DNA of 27,088 bases from Arenicellales bacterium (GCA_029287965.1 JARFQC010000190.1:1-27088); one strand, 5' to 3'; shown: positions 14,384 through 23,465, counted from the first letter of the stretch. Translations and numbers: made by a program. Notes: generated from the sequence alone by a model not told the origin.

Positions 14384-16165
14384 ATGGATCTGCAAACCAT
14401 GACCTACCTCGTGGTAGGTGCATCTTTCGCTTTATACATCGGTATTGCCTTCTGGGCGCGTGCCAGTACGACCGGTGAATTCTACGTCGCCGGCAAGGGT
14501 ATTCATCCCGTCTCGAACGGTATGGCTACCGCAGCTGATTGGATGTCGGCGGCATCTTTCATCTCCATGGCCGGCCTGATCGCCTTCAACGGCTACGGTG
14601 CATCGGTCTTCCTGATGGGCTGGACGGGTGGCTACGTACTGTTAGCCATGCTACTGGCGCCGTACCTGCGTAAATTCGGCAAGTTTACCGTGCCCGAATT
14701 CATCGGTGACCGTTATTATTCCCGAACGGCGCGTATCGTTGCGGTCATTTGCCTTATCCTGGCCTCTGTGACCTACGTAATCGGTCAGATGAAGGGTATC
14801 GGCGTAGCGTTCTCGCGCTTCCTTGAGACCGACTACGACACCGGCCTGTTTATCGGCATGGGCATCGTGTTCATCTACGCGGTAATGGGCGGCATGAAAG
14901 GCATTACCTACACGCAGATCGCACAATACTGCGTGCTGATCTTTGCCTACACGGTACCGGCCATCTTCATTTCAATGAACATTACCGGCGTGCCTCTGCC
15001 ACAGCTCGGACTGGGTGCAAACATGGCCGATGGTTCTATGACCATGCTCGACAAGCTGGATCTTGTTGTGACGGACCTCGGGTTCAAGGAGTACACGACG
15101 CAAGTCCTTGGCAGTCAGCTCAATATGTTCGCCTATACCCTGTCGTTGATGATCGGTACGGCCGGACTGCCGCATGTCATCATTCGTTTCTTCACGGTGC
15201 CAAAGGTGCGTGATGCGCGTGCATCGGCAGGCTGGGCACTGGTCTTTATCGCCATCCTTTACACAACTGCCCCCGCAGTGGGTGCCATGGCCCGACTGAA
15301 CCTGATGGAAACCATCCAGACGGGACCGGTTGGCGAGGTCACGGCAAACCTGGCCTATGAAGATCGTCCGCAGTGGTTCAAGAACTGGGAGACCACGGGT
15401 CTGTTGCAGTTCGAGGACAAGAACGGTGACGGACGCATCCAGTACTACAACGATAAAAACGAGGAGTTCGCTGAAAGGGCGGCCGCATATGGCTGGCAAG
15501 GCAACGAGATGGTCAAGGTCGACCGTGACATCATGGTGCTGGCCAATCCTGAAATTGCCAACCTGCCGAACTGGGTCATTGCACTCGTGGTAGCCGGTGG
15601 CCTGGCTGCAGCACTGTCTACAGCAGCGGGGCTTCTTCTGGCCATTGCTTCGTCGATCTCGCATGACCTGCTCAAGGGCGTTTTTGCCCCGAATATCTCG
15701 GAAAAGAACGAGTTGATGGCAGGGCGTATCGCGATGGCCGGTGCCATCGCCCTGGCCGGGTACTTCGGGCTGCATCCGCCTGACTTTGCGGCCGGCACCG
15801 TGGCCATCGCCTTCGGCCTGGCGGCCTCGTCGATCTTCCCGGCGCTGATGATGGGTATCTTCAACAAGCGGGCCAACCGGGCCGGTGCCATCTGGGGCAT
15901 GATTTCCGGTATCGGTGTCACCATGCTGTACGTGTTCCAGCACAAGGGCATCATGTTCATTCCGGGTACCGAGTTCCTCGGCAGTATGGAACCGAACTGG
16001 TTCCTGGGCATTTCGCCGAATGCCTTCGGCGCTGTAGGCGCAATCGTCAACTTCGCGGTTGCCATCACAGTGTCCAAGCTGACGGCACCACCGCCCGAGC
16101 ACATTCAGCACCTGGTCGAGGACATCCGTGTTCCGTCTGGTGCGGGTGCTGCAACCGGTCACTGA
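14384..16165 (+). CDS. Sodium:solute symporter, VC_2705 subfamily (acetate/monocarboxylate permease)
   Basis: The 593-residue protein of the SSS family carries about 13 membrane helices. The start of the chain (YLVVGASFALYIGIAFWARASTTGEFYVAGKG) followed by NGMATAADWMSAASFISMAG is the conserved Na+-site region of this family, related to ActP. A soluble insert of about 80 residues (roughly 315-400, with EDKNGDGRIQYYNDKNEEF) is characteristic of the VC_2705 branch and is longer than in E. coli ActP. The NGDGR run resembles a Ca2+-binding loop. Genomic context with Acs and the DUF294 protein supports acetate or another short monocarboxylate as substrate. It is preceded by its DUF4212 subunit and followed by a terminator, so the pair forms its own transcript. 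Confidence 0.93.
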   Translation: MDLQTMTYLVVGASFALYIGIAFWARASTTGEFYVAGKGIHPVSNGMATAADWMSAASFISMAGLIAFNGYGASVFLMGWTGGYVLLAMLLAPYLRKFGKFTVPEFIGDRYYSRTARIVAVICLILASVTYVIGQMKGIGVAFSRFLETDYDTGLFIGMGIVFIYAVMGGMKGITYTQIAQYCVLIFAYTVPAIFISMNITGVPLPQLGLGANMADGSMTMLDKLDLVVTDLGFKEYTTQVLGSQLNMFAYTLSLMIGTAGLPHVIIRFFTVPKVRDARASAGWALVFIAILYTTAPAVGAMARLNLMETIQTGPVGEVTANLAYEDRPQWFKNWETTGLLQFEDKNGDGRIQYYNDKNEEFAERAAAYGWQGNEMVKVDRDIMVLANPEIANLPNWVIALVVAGGLAAALSTAAGLLLAIASSISHDLLKGVFAPNISEKNELMAGRIAMAGAIALAGYFGLHPPDFAAGTVAIAFGLAASSIFPALMMGIFNKRANRAGAIWGMISGIGVTMLYVFQHKGIMFIPGTEFLGSMEPNWFLGISPNAFGAVGAIVNFAVAITVSKLTAPPPEHIQHLVEDIRVPSGAGAATGH

Positions 16166-16184
16166 GATCCGGCACAGTAAAACG

Positions 16185-16213
16185 AAAAAGGCTCCCTGAC
16201 GGGGGCCTTTTTC
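16185..16213 (+). terminator. Rho-independent terminator after symporter
   Basis: A run of A, then GGCTCC and GGGGCC pair around CTGAC (one G-T pair), followed by five T. Confidence 0.8.
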
Positions 16214-16262
16214 TATTATTCTTCCTGCCTGGAAGCGTCCCGGAATTAACCTGGATTACCAT

Positions 16263-16724
16263 GTGAACAGACACCTCAAAGTTGCATTCTTTGTTGCGCC
16301 ATTCCTGCTCATCGGCGGCTATATCGTTGCCGATCATTTCCAGGCCGCCCGGGAACAGGATTATCGTGCTGCGACATACGCGGTGCATGAACTCAGGGCT
16401 GACAGCACGTGCGAGCTGGTTCGCGAAAAATGCCTGCTGCGCAGTGACAATCTGGTACTGGATGTATTTGTTGCCGGCGATCGTTATCGTGTGGTCAGTA
16501 GCCGCAAGCTGGACAACGTGGCAATGGCACTCGCCCAGGACGACAGGGAAACTCGTGTTGTGGCGATGATGCCGCATGAAGGGCAGCGACAGTGGTCGAC
16601 AGTGGTGCGCAAGCTGACAAACCTGGAAAAGGAGAAACCATTGTTGCTGAGGGTCGTCGCTACGGGCGGCAACGATCAGTACTACGCGGAAGTACCCATC
16701 GACAGCACTGGACCGTGGAATTGA
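16263..16724 (+). CDS. Unknown small membrane-anchored protein
   Basis: The 153-residue product has one N-terminal hydrophobic segment (residues 8-23, AFFVAPFLLIGGYIVA) acting as a signal anchor or uncleaved signal. A soluble domain of mixed beta character follows, with a Cys pair (CELVREKC, 51-58). I do not recognise the family. The start is a GTG at 16263 with no clear ribosome site; an ATG two bases earlier is out of frame and stops at once. It lies between the symporter terminator and the DUF294 gene, 17 bases ahead of the latter, so it is probably the first gene of that transcript. Similar small proteins at this place in other genomes would be the best clue. Confidence 0.72.
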   Translation: MNRHLKVAFFVAPFLLIGGYIVADHFQAAREQDYRAATYAVHELRADSTCELVREKCLLRSDNLVLDVFVAGDRYRVVSSRKLDNVAMALAQDDRETRVVAMMPHEGQRQWSTVVRKLTNLEKEKPLLLRVVATGGNDQYYAEVPIDSTGPWN

Positions 16725-16741
16725 ACGGGAGCACCTGAATC

Positions 16742-18604
16742 ATGGATGTCGAGTTGCAGGAGATACAGGATTTTCTGGCCGGCATCCCGCCGTTCGACCG
16801 ATTGTCGGCCGAAGTGCTGGGGCGCATGACACGCCAGTTAACCATACGCTACATCCGTCGCGGCAAGCAGTTGCCGCATGAGAAAGAAAGCCAGGCGTTG
16901 CTGTATATTTTGCGCCAGGGCGCAGTAAAGCTGTTTTCCTCCGAGGACAACCTGGTCGGTATGCTCGGAGAAGGCGATGTCTGCACATCATTCTGCATGC
17001 CTAACGGTTCTGAAGCGTTCCGTGTCAGCGTTGCGGAAGACACCCTGGTTTATGCTATTCCCTGTCACGTGCTGGAAGAAATAGTGCGCGATGAACCTTC
17101 TGTGGCAGATTTCATTCAACACAGCGCCGCAGAAAGGCTTAAACAAGCCGTTGCCGCCCAGCAGCATGCGGCCTCCCAAACCTCGAGCCTGATGAACACA
17201 CCAGTGGCGGTGGTCATGAAGGCCGGTGTCGTCAGCATCGATGAACATGCATCGATCCAGCAGGCTGCCGTAGTGATGTCCGACAAGGGTGTGTCATCCA
17301 TCGTCATTACCGGTCCGGACGGTCCGGCCGGGATCATTACCGATCGTGATCTGCGCGAGCGTTGCCTGGCTGCCGGACTGTCGGCGTCGACGCCAGTCAG
17401 CCAGATCATGACCGGCAACATGGTCCATGTAGCGCCCAATGCAATGGCGTTCGACGCGCTGATGATGATGACCCGGAAACATATACACCATCTGCCCGTT
17501 ATAGACGGCAGACAACTGCTCGGCGTCGTCTCGCCCACAGATTTGATCCGTCATGAAGGGCGTAATTCAGTCTATATCACCAATTCCATACGCAAGGCAG
17601 AATCACTTGATGCGCTGGTTGAACTGAGTCGGCTGGTGCCGGGTTTACAGGTCCAGCTTATCGGCATGGGCGGATCGCCCGATCATGTCGGCAACGCAGT
17701 GTCGGCCGTAACCAGTGCCTTCACTCGTCGCCTGATAGAACTGGCGGAGGAGAAGTTCGGTCCTGCACCCGTGCCCTATGCATGGGTTGCCGGTGGTTCC
17801 CAGGCGCGCCGTGAGCAGATGTCGAACACCGACCAGGATAATGGCCTGATTATTTCAGACCTGATGACTGATGCCGACAGGGAGTGGTTTACGTTACTGG
17901 CTGATTTTGTCTGCGATGGACTGGATGCGTGTGGCTACGTCTACTGTCCCGGCGAAGCAATGGCCAAAAATCCGACATGGCGCCAACCGCAGCGTGTATG
18001 GCGGGACTACTTTGATAAGTGGATCACGACACCCGAGCCGATGGCATTGATGCTGTCGAGCATTTTCTTTGATTTGCGTGTGATATATGGCGAGCGTGAA
18101 CTGCTTGCCGACCTGCGCGGAGATGTACTGGACCAGACACGCAGCCACCAGCTTTTTCTTGCCCACATGACGGCCAATGCACTGCATCACCGGACACCAC
18201 TGGGATTCTTCCGCGATTTTGTTCTGGTTCACGACGGTCAGCACGATGATACCCTGGACCTCAAGCATAACGGCCTGGTACCGATCATAGACATGGCTCG
18301 CATTTATGCACTTGCCGAAGGTATCCCGGCAGTCAACACCGTTGAACGCATTGAGAAAGCGGCCGGTAGCGCCACCCTGAGCAAGAGCGGCGCAGCGAAC
18401 CTGCTCGATGCTTTCGAGTTTATCGGCAAGCTGCGTATGGAACATCAGGCACGCCTCATAGGCAAAGGCCGGGATGCAGACAATTTCATATTACCGGGTG
18501 ATATGTCCCGGCTTGAGCGTGAACATCTCAAGGATGCCTTCAAGGTCATCCAGACCATGCAGGCCGTTCTGGAACAACGCTACATGGCTGGGCGAGTGGG
18601 CTGA
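16742..18604 (+). CDS. cNMP-like / double CBS / DUF294 nucleotidyltransferase-like protein
   Basis: The 620-residue protein shows four parts in order: a cNMP-binding-like beta-roll (about 10-125), two CBS domains (about 155-205 and 220-270, with GIITDRDLRERCLA and GVVSPTDLIRHEG), a DUF294 putative nucleotidyltransferase domain (about 300-430, with GGSQARREQ at 351-359 and the Asp-x-Asp pair D364/D366 in NTDQDNGLI), and a helical DUF294_C part to about 600. The GS and DxD features match the GlnD-like nucleotidyltransferase fold. The first domain lacks the usual Glu and Arg of the phosphate-binding cassette, so cyclic-nucleotide binding is doubtful; the CBS pair could instead sense adenine nucleotides. 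The family regularly lies beside acetate symporters and Acs. Its stop shares one base with the exonuclease start (TGATG). Confidence 0.92.
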   Translation: MDVELQEIQDFLAGIPPFDRLSAEVLGRMTRQLTIRYIRRGKQLPHEKESQALLYILRQGAVKLFSSEDNLVGMLGEGDVCTSFCMPNGSEAFRVSVAEDTLVYAIPCHVLEEIVRDEPSVADFIQHSAAERLKQAVAAQQHAASQTSSLMNTPVAVVMKAGVVSIDEHASIQQAAVVMSDKGVSSIVITGPDGPAGIITDRDLRERCLAAGLSASTPVSQIMTGNMVHVAPNAMAFDALMMMTRKHIHHLPVIDGRQLLGVVSPTDLIRHEGRNSVYITNSIRKAESLDALVELSRLVPGLQVQLIGMGGSPDHVGNAVSAVTSAFTRRLIELAEEKFGPAPVPYAWVAGGSQARREQMSNTDQDNGLIISDLMTDADREWFTLLADFVCDGLDACGYVYCPGEAMAKNPTWRQPQRVWRDYFDKWITTPEPMALMLSSIFFDLRVIYGERELLADLRGDVLDQTRSHQLFLAHMTANALHHRTPLGFFRDFVLVHDGQHDDTLDLKHNGLVPIIDMARIYALAEGIPAVNTVERIEKAAGSATLSKSGAANLLDAFEFIGKLRMEHQARLIGKGRDADNFILPGDMSRLEREHLKDAFKVIQTMQAVLEQRYMAGRVG

Positions 18605-19290
18605 TGCTGTCAGCCCTGCTGGGCCCGGATGCTCAACGCCGGCGCCTGCTGAAAAAAGCACCGGCCGGGGCGATGAGAGAGTACCTGGCGACACCGTTTC
18701 CTGATCGACGCAGCGATATATACAGCGTGCCCATCGTATCCGTCGACTTTGAGACCACCGGCCTCGACAGCAAAGCCGACAGAATTCTCAGTATCGGGCA
18801 CGTAGATTTATCTGGCGGAGAAATACTGCTCGGCAGTGCAGCCCACACGATTATACAGCCGGATACGTCCCTGTCGGAGGAAAGCGTTGTGATACACCGT
18901 ATCACCGATGACGAGGCCGCATTCGGCAAGCCGCTCGAGACATCCATTGCGGCCCTGCTGGAAGCGTTGGCGGGTAAGGTGATGCTTGCCCATCATGCCG
19001 CTATTGAGCGTGGTTTTCTGCAACAGGTGTGTCGCCAGGTTTATGGTCTGGCACCGGTTGTGCCTGTCATCGATACGCTGTCATTGGCGCGTAAATGGCT
19101 GGCCCGCCGCAACAAGGAAGTGGAGCAGGGGGCGCTACGCCTGTACGCATTGCGCGAGCGTTACGATCTGCCGCGCTACAATGCACACAATGCGCTGAGT
19201 GATGCCCTGGCGACGGCTGAATTGTTCCTCGCACAGGTCGAACACATGGACAGCAGCAAGCCACCGACGCTCGGCAATCTGCTCAGCTAG
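18604..19290 (+). CDS. 3'-5' exonuclease of the DnaQ/DEDDh type
   Basis: In this 228-residue protein the Exo motifs are visible: motif I VDFETTGLD with Asp48 and Glu50, motif II region AHHAAIERGFL (about 129-139) where the usual Asp is replaced by Glu135, and motif III HNALSDA with His195 and Asp200. That makes it a DEDDh-type exonuclease like the DNA polymerase III epsilon subunit but without polymerase fusion. An N-terminal extension of about 40 residues precedes motif I. It begins inside the stop of the DUF294 gene (TGATG), so translation is coupled. The pairing is a conserved feature of acetate-linked loci, but what substrate the pair acts on is not known to me. Confidence 0.9.
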   Translation: MLSALLGPDAQRRRLLKKAPAGAMREYLATPFPDRRSDIYSVPIVSVDFETTGLDSKADRILSIGHVDLSGGEILLGSAAHTIIQPDTSLSEESVVIHRITDDEAAFGKPLETSIAALLEALAGKVMLAHHAAIERGFLQQVCRQVYGLAPVVPVIDTLSLARKWLARRNKEVEQGALRLYALRERYDLPRYNAHNALSDALATAELFLAQVEHMDSSKPPTLGNLLS

Positions 19291-19416
19291 CAGCCACGGC
19301 TTTGACAGCATGGGCAGGTTATCGCAACATCGTGCGAATGGAATCTTGATACAAGAATGCTGCCGGATGGATCGCTTTGCCTGCTGATCGCGAAGCAAGA
19401 ATCCAATCCTCCCTGG

Positions 19417-19449
19417 AAACGACAATAAAACGACAATAGAACGAATATA
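19417..19449. repeat. Three 11-bp tandem units directly upstream of acs
   Basis: AAACGACAATA occurs at 19417-19427 and again, identical, at 19428-19438; GAACGAATATA follows at 19439-19449 (8 of 11 positions match). The unit length equals about one helical turn, so the copies would face the same side of the DNA, as expected of a cooperative binding site. The acs ribosome site AAAGGAG is at 19458-19464. An upstream TTGACA lies at 19302-19307 with no good -10. Confidence 0.6.
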
Positions 19450-19471
19450 AATCACACAAAGGAGTCCTCAC

Positions 19472-21409
19472 ATGTCCGAAATAAAAATCTACCCCGTTCC
19501 TGCGGACTTCGCCGACTCGGCGCATATCACCAGGGACAAGTACGAACAAATGTACCGTCAGTCTATCGATGATCCGGATGAATTCTGGTCGGAGCAGGCA
19601 AAGGCCTTCGTCAGTTGGTATAAGCCATGGGACAAGGTTCAGGAATGGGACTTCAACAAGGGTGATATCCGATGGTTCGAAGGTGGCAAGCTGAACGTCT
19701 CGTACAATTGCCTCGACAGGCATCTGGATGCGCGTGGAGACCAGACTGCGATTATCTGGGAAGGTGATGACCCGCAGGTAGACAAGCACATCACCTACCG
19801 GGAACTGCACGAAGAAGTGTGCAAGTTCGCCAATGTTCTCAAGCAGCGCGGTGTCAGCAAGGGCGACCGGGTTTGCATTTACATGCCGATGGTACCCGAA
19901 GCCGCAGTGGCTATGCTTGCCTGCACACGCATCGGTGCCGTGCACTCGATCGTTTTCGGCGGCTTCTCGCCTGATTCGCTGCGTGACCGCATCCTCGACT
20001 CCGACTGCCAGACCGTCATCACGGCGGACGAGGGTGTGCGCGGCGGCAAATCCGTTCCACTCAAGGCCAATGCAGACAAGGCACTGGAAGAATGCCCCAA
20101 CGTGCATAGCTGTATCGTCATCAAGCGTACCGGCGGCGATATAAGCTGGCAGGAAGGTCGTGACGTCTGGTACGAAGAATTGATGGCTGATGCGTCTACC
20201 GATTGCCCGCCTGAAGAGATGGATGCCGAAGACCCGATGTTCATCCTCTACACCTCGGGTTCGACGGGTAAGCCCAAGGGTGTGCTGCATACAACTGGCG
20301 GCTACCTGGTGTTTGCCGCCATGACGCACAAGTTCTCCTTTGACTACCACGATGGCGACATTTACTGGTGTACCGCCGACGTGGGCTGGGTCACCGGCCA
20401 TACCTACATCGTCTACGGCCCGCTGGCCAACGGTGCGATCACGCTGATGTTTGAGGGAATACCCAGCTATCCCGATGCCTCGCGCTTCTGGGAAGTCATC
20501 GACAAGCACAAGGTGAACCAGTTCTATACCGCACCAACGGCCATCCGTGCCCTGATGCGGGCCGGTGAAGAACCGGTCAAGAAAACATCGCGTGCCAGTT
20601 TGAAACTGCTTGGCACTGTTGGAGAGCCGATCAACCCCGAGGCCTGGGAGTGGTATTACCACGTGGTAGGTGACGAGCGTTGCCCGATCGTGGATACCTG
20701 GTGGCAGACGGAGACAGGTGGCCACCTGATCACGCCACTGCCCGGTGCTACCGACATGAAACCCGGTTCTGCTTCCAAGCCGTTCTTCGGTGTTGAACCG
20801 GCCATCGTCGATGAGCATGGCAACGAGCTGGAAGGCGAGTGCTCCGGTAACCTGATCATGAAGCGGCCCTGGCCGGGCATGATGCGCAGCGTCTACGGCG
20901 ATCACCAGCGCTTCATAGATACCTACTTCAGCACTTACCCGGGCACCTACTTTACCGGTGACGGCTGCCGTCGCGATGCGGACGGCTATTACTGGATCAC
21001 AGGCCGGGTCGATGACGTGCTGAACGTGTCCGGCCATCGCCTCGGTACCGCTGAGATCGAGTCGGCCCTGGTCCTGCATGAAAGTGTGGCCGAGGCTGCC
21101 GTGGTGGGCTTCCCTCATGACATCAAGGGTCAGGGCATTTATGCCTACGTGACACTGATGGCAGGCGTTGAGGAATCTGACGATTTACGCAAGGAACTGG
21201 TCATGTTCGTGCGCAAGGAAATCGGCCCGATAGCAACCATCGACATCCTGCAGTGGGCGCCGGGACTGCCCAAGACCCGTTCCGGCAAGATCATGCGTCG
21301 AATCCTGCGTAAGGTGGCGGAGAATGACCTGGATAACATGGGTGACACCTCGACACTTGCCGATCCGGGTGTTGTTGATCACCTGGTTGAGAACCGGGCC
21401 AACAAGTAG
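19472..21409 (+). CDS. acs: Acetyl-CoA synthetase (AMP-forming)
   Basis: The enzyme joins acetate and CoA with ATP, through acetyl-adenylate, to acetyl-CoA in the cytoplasm. At 645 residues it has the usual length (E. coli Acs is 652). The N-terminal region [33 protein letters not shown] is typical of Acs. The P-loop-like AMP-binding motif [12 protein letters not shown] starts at about 260, [10 protein letters not shown] lies in the adenylate-binding region, and the C-terminal domain holds [11 protein letters not shown] with the catalytic, acetylatable Lys606. It carries a good AAAGGAG ribosome site. The gene has its own leader of 181 bases after the exonuclease gene, with tandem 11-bp repeats, so it is probably regulated separately from the DUF294-exonuclease pair. 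The symporter supplies its substrate. Confidence 0.98.
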   Translation: MSEIKIYPVPADFADSAHITRDKYEQMYRQSIDDPDEFWSEQAKAFVSWYKPWDKVQEWDFNKGDIRWFEGGKLNVSYNCLDRHLDARGDQTAIIWEGDDPQVDKHITYRELHEEVCKFANVLKQRGVSKGDRVCIYMPMVPEAAVAMLACTRIGAVHSIVFGGFSPDSLRDRILDSDCQTVITADEGVRGGKSVPLKANADKALEECPNVHSCIVIKRTGGDISWQEGRDVWYEELMADASTDCPPEEMDAEDPMFILYTSGSTGKPKGVLHTTGGYLVFAAMTHKFSFDYHDGDIYWCTADVGWVTGHTYIVYGPLANGAITLMFEGIPSYPDASRFWEVIDKHKVNQFYTAPTAIRALMRAGEEPVKKTSRASLKLLGTVGEPINPEAWEWYYHVVGDERCPIVDTWWQTETGGHLITPLPGATDMKPGSASKPFFGVEPAIVDEHGNELEGECSGNLIMKRPWPGMMRSVYGDHQRFIDTYFSTYPGTYFTGDGCRRDADGYYWITGRVDDVLNVSGHRLGTAEIESALVLHESVAEAAVVGFPHDIKGQGIYAYVTLMAGVEESDDLRKELVMFVRKEIGPIATIDILQWAPGLPKTRSGKIMRRILRKVAENDLDNMGDTSTLADPGVVDHLVENRANK

Positions 21410-21416
21410 CCTGCAG

Positions 21417-21452
21417 TTCGGCTGCTCATCCACCAGCGGATGGGCAGCCGAA
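21417..21452 (+). terminator. Long hairpin after acs, probable terminator
   Basis: TTCGGCTGC (21417-21425) pairs with GCAGCCGAA (21444-21452), extended by a T-G pair and CATCC/GGATG with loop ACCAGC, about 15 pairs in all. Only three T follow (ATTTCCCC), so termination may be weak. Confidence 0.55.
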
Positions 21453-21534
21453 ATTTCCCCGTTGTTCGTATGTTGATCGGCATGCGCCCGCGTTCCATAG
21501 TGCTCGCACAATAACCATTAGTGCGGAGCCATCC

Positions 21535-22185
21535 ATGAGCGAGGAAAAAGTAGTCAAGTATCCCGGTGAACAGATCGACGTGTACTGGGACGGACGTCTG
21601 TGTATCCATATCGGCGAATGCGGTCATGCCGAGGGCGACCTCTTTGTCGGCGGCCGTCAGCCATGGTGCGTACCCGACCAGGCCGATAACGATGAAGTGG
21701 TCGAAGTCTGTGAACGCTGCCCGAGCGGCGCCCTGACCTACAGCGATCAGTCCGGTCACAGCGAGGAGGCGCCGGACAGCAACAAGGTTCAGGTCAGCTA
21801 CAACGGGCCCCTGTTTGTCAGCGGTGACCTGTCCATCGACGGCGCCCCCGATGATATGCCGGGTACCCGCTTCCGGGCTGCGCTCTGCCGTTGCGGGCAT
21901 TCAAAGAACAAACCGTTTTGTGACAACAGCCATGCCGATGCCGGCTTCCAGGATTTCGCTGCCGTAGGTCAGAAAGGACCAGGTATCGAGACCGGCGGTG
22001 GAAAGCTGCAGATCAAGCCGATCGAGAACGGACCGCTGTTATTGTCTGGCAATATCACCATTCATGCCGGCAGTGGCCGGGTCGCCTGGCAGGGCGATAA
22101 CGCTGCGCTATGCCGTTGTGGCCATTCGAAGAACAAACCATTCTGTGACGGCAGTCACAAGGCAGCCGGGTTCACCAGCGACTGA
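21535..22185 (+). CDS. Three-part iron-sulfur protein: ferredoxin-like (Fer4_19) plus two CDGSH domains
   Basis: The first 75 residues hold a divergent ferredoxin-like module with four Cys (CIHIGEC, then WCVP and CERCPSGALTY), as in DUF1271/Fer4_19. Two CDGSH domains follow at about 85-145 and 155-213. Each has the full ligand set C-x-C-x8-C-x3-H: CRCGHSKNKPFCDNSH and CRCGHSKNKPFCDGSH. The first has Asn where the second has the canonical Gly of CDGSH. Such ligands hold a [2Fe-2S] cluster with Cys3His1 coordination. The protein lies 125 bases after acs behind a hairpin and has its own GGAG ribosome site; a role in electron transfer or cluster handling is inferred from family. Confidence 0.92.
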   Translation: MSEEKVVKYPGEQIDVYWDGRLCIHIGECGHAEGDLFVGGRQPWCVPDQADNDEVVEVCERCPSGALTYSDQSGHSEEAPDSNKVQVSYNGPLFVSGDLSIDGAPDDMPGTRFRAALCRCGHSKNKPFCDNSHADAGFQDFAAVGQKGPGIETGGGKLQIKPIENGPLLLSGNITIHAGSGRVAWQGDNAALCRCGHSKNKPFCDGSHKAAGFTSD

Positions 22186-22200
22186 CTGCTGCGGGCAGGT

Positions 22201-22461
22201 TTACGGCACCCCGGCGGTCGCTTCGATGGTAATCAGCAGCACGCCGGCAAATGCGGTCAGCACGAAGACGATGATGACCAGCATGCCGAAGATGAGCAGT
22301 ACGAAGGACATCGGCCCGAACTCCAGTGCTGCTTTCATATTCAAGCGGAAGATACCGATGATCATGCTGAACAGGATCGCCAGCAAGCTGACGACCATGG
22401 CAGAAGTGAATAGGCTGGCGTAATCCATCGGTCGATTAAAGATAGAGCATGCAGCCGACAT
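22201..22461 (-). CDS. Small two-helix membrane protein of unknown function
   Basis: This 86-residue protein has two long hydrophobic segments (about 16-38 and 48-80) and hardly any soluble part. I do not recognise the family. There are two possible starts: ATG 22461 (MSAACSIF) with GAGAGAGG about 13 bases upstream, and ATG 22428 (MDYASLF) with no ribosome site. The second would give a more conventional 75-residue membrane protein. It is convergent with the CDGSH gene, 15 bases away, and lies downstream of the LysR gene on the same strand, which ends 78 bases earlier. Confidence 0.6.
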   Translation of the reverse strand: MSAACSIFNRPMDYASLFTSAMVVSLLAILFSMIIGIFRLNMKAALEFGPMSFVLLIFGMLVIIVFVLTAFAGVLLITIEATAGVP

Positions 22462-22538
22462 AGGCCAGATTTACCTCTCTCTAGCCGTCCCGATAACCGC
22501 GCCACAAGGGTAATCATGAAAATACCCGGCCGATTCGT

Positions 22539-23450
22539 TTACAGGTTCTGGTCCCAGTACGGATTGTCGCCAAACTTGGCCACGAGAAAATCGATCAGCA
22601 GCCGCGCGCGCTGGGACAGGAAGCGTGTCTGGGGATATACCGCGTAGGCATTCAACGGCCGTATCCTGAACTCGGGCAGCACGGGTACAAGCTGCTGTCT
22701 TGCCAGGGCCTGCCAGGCAATAAAGGTCGGCGAGACCATGATGCCCCGGCCGGCTACCGCCATGTCGCACAGAAAATTGCCGTTGTTGGCAACAATCCGC
22801 GCCTGCGGGTCGATGACATGCTCCCTGCCTGCGCGGTCCAGCAGCTTCCATGGAAATACACTGCCGGAGCTTTCATAGGCCAGGCATTCATGATGTTGCA
22901 GCTCAGCGGGTGTAAGCGGCGTACCGTGGCGGGCGAGATAGTCCGGGCTTGCGCAGACCTGCAGGCGGATAGGTGTGATGCGCCGGGCCTTGAGGTTCGA
23001 ATCGCCCAGGTCGGCGATGCGGAATGCCAGGTCGAAACCCTCCTGCACCAGGTCGATGCGGCGGTCGGAGAAGTCGATGTGCAGAATCAGCTCGGGGTGC
23101 TGATCGCTGAACTCATTCAACGCCGGGCTCAGGTGTTCCAGGCCGAATGACAGCGGTACCGCGAGGCGCAGCCTGCCGGCCAGCGATGTTTCGCTGCTGG
23201 CGGCCATGGCGTTCATGTCATCGACGTCGTCGATGATTCTCAGTGCGCGTTCGTAGTAAAGCCGCCCGGCATCGGTCAGGCTGGAGCGCCGCGTGGTGCG
23301 GTTGATGAGCGTGCTGCCAAGGCGCTGCTCGAGTTCTGCCAGGCGTCTGCTGACAGCTGACTTGGCAACGCCAAGATGTTCGGCTGCCTTGCTGATGCTA
23401 CCGGCATCGACCACCCTCACGAACGTCTGCATGTCTTCGAGTTGACCCAT
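22539..23450 (-). CDS. LysR family transcriptional regulator
   Basis: The 303-residue protein has the LysR winged helix-turn-helix at residues 1-60 (LEDMQTFVRVVDAGSISKAAEHLGVAKSAVSRRL in shape, then LEQRLGSTLINRTTRRSSLTDAG) and a periplasmic-binding-protein-like effector domain (about 90-295). It is of the CrgA/YhaJ-like subgroup, where the chain opens with an MxxLxxFVxV pattern and the C-terminal part contains RIRPLNAYAVYPQTRFLSQRARLLIDFL. It is divergent from the DoxX-pirin-methyltransferase genes, with an AT-rich inverted repeat of LysR type in the 111-base gap, so it probably controls them and itself. E. coli YhaJ, which responds to aromatic compounds, is the nearest familiar analogue by context. 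Confidence 0.95.
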   Translation of the reverse strand: MGQLEDMQTFVRVVDAGSISKAAEHLGVAKSAVSRRLAELEQRLGSTLINRTTRRSSLTDAGRLYYERALRIIDDVDDMNAMAASSETSLAGRLRLAVPLSFGLEHLSPALNEFSDQHPELILHIDFSDRRIDLVQEGFDLAFRIADLGDSNLKARRITPIRLQVCASPDYLARHGTPLTPAELQHHECLAYESSGSVFPWKLLDRAGREHVIDPQARIVANNGNFLCDMAVAGRGIMVSPTFIAWQALARQQLVPVLPEFRIRPLNAYAVYPQTRFLSQRARLLIDFLVAKFGDNPYWDQNL

Positions 23451-23465
23451 ATCTATTGTGCATTA

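Noticed and set aside
14972..16162. 396-codon minus-strand frame opposite the symporter
   Set aside because: Its product is rich in His, Arg and Gln without family features; the symporter frame explains the region.
19319..21118. 599-codon minus-strand frame opposite acs
   Set aside because: Acs is unmistakable on the plus strand; the antisense frame is a by-product of its codon use.
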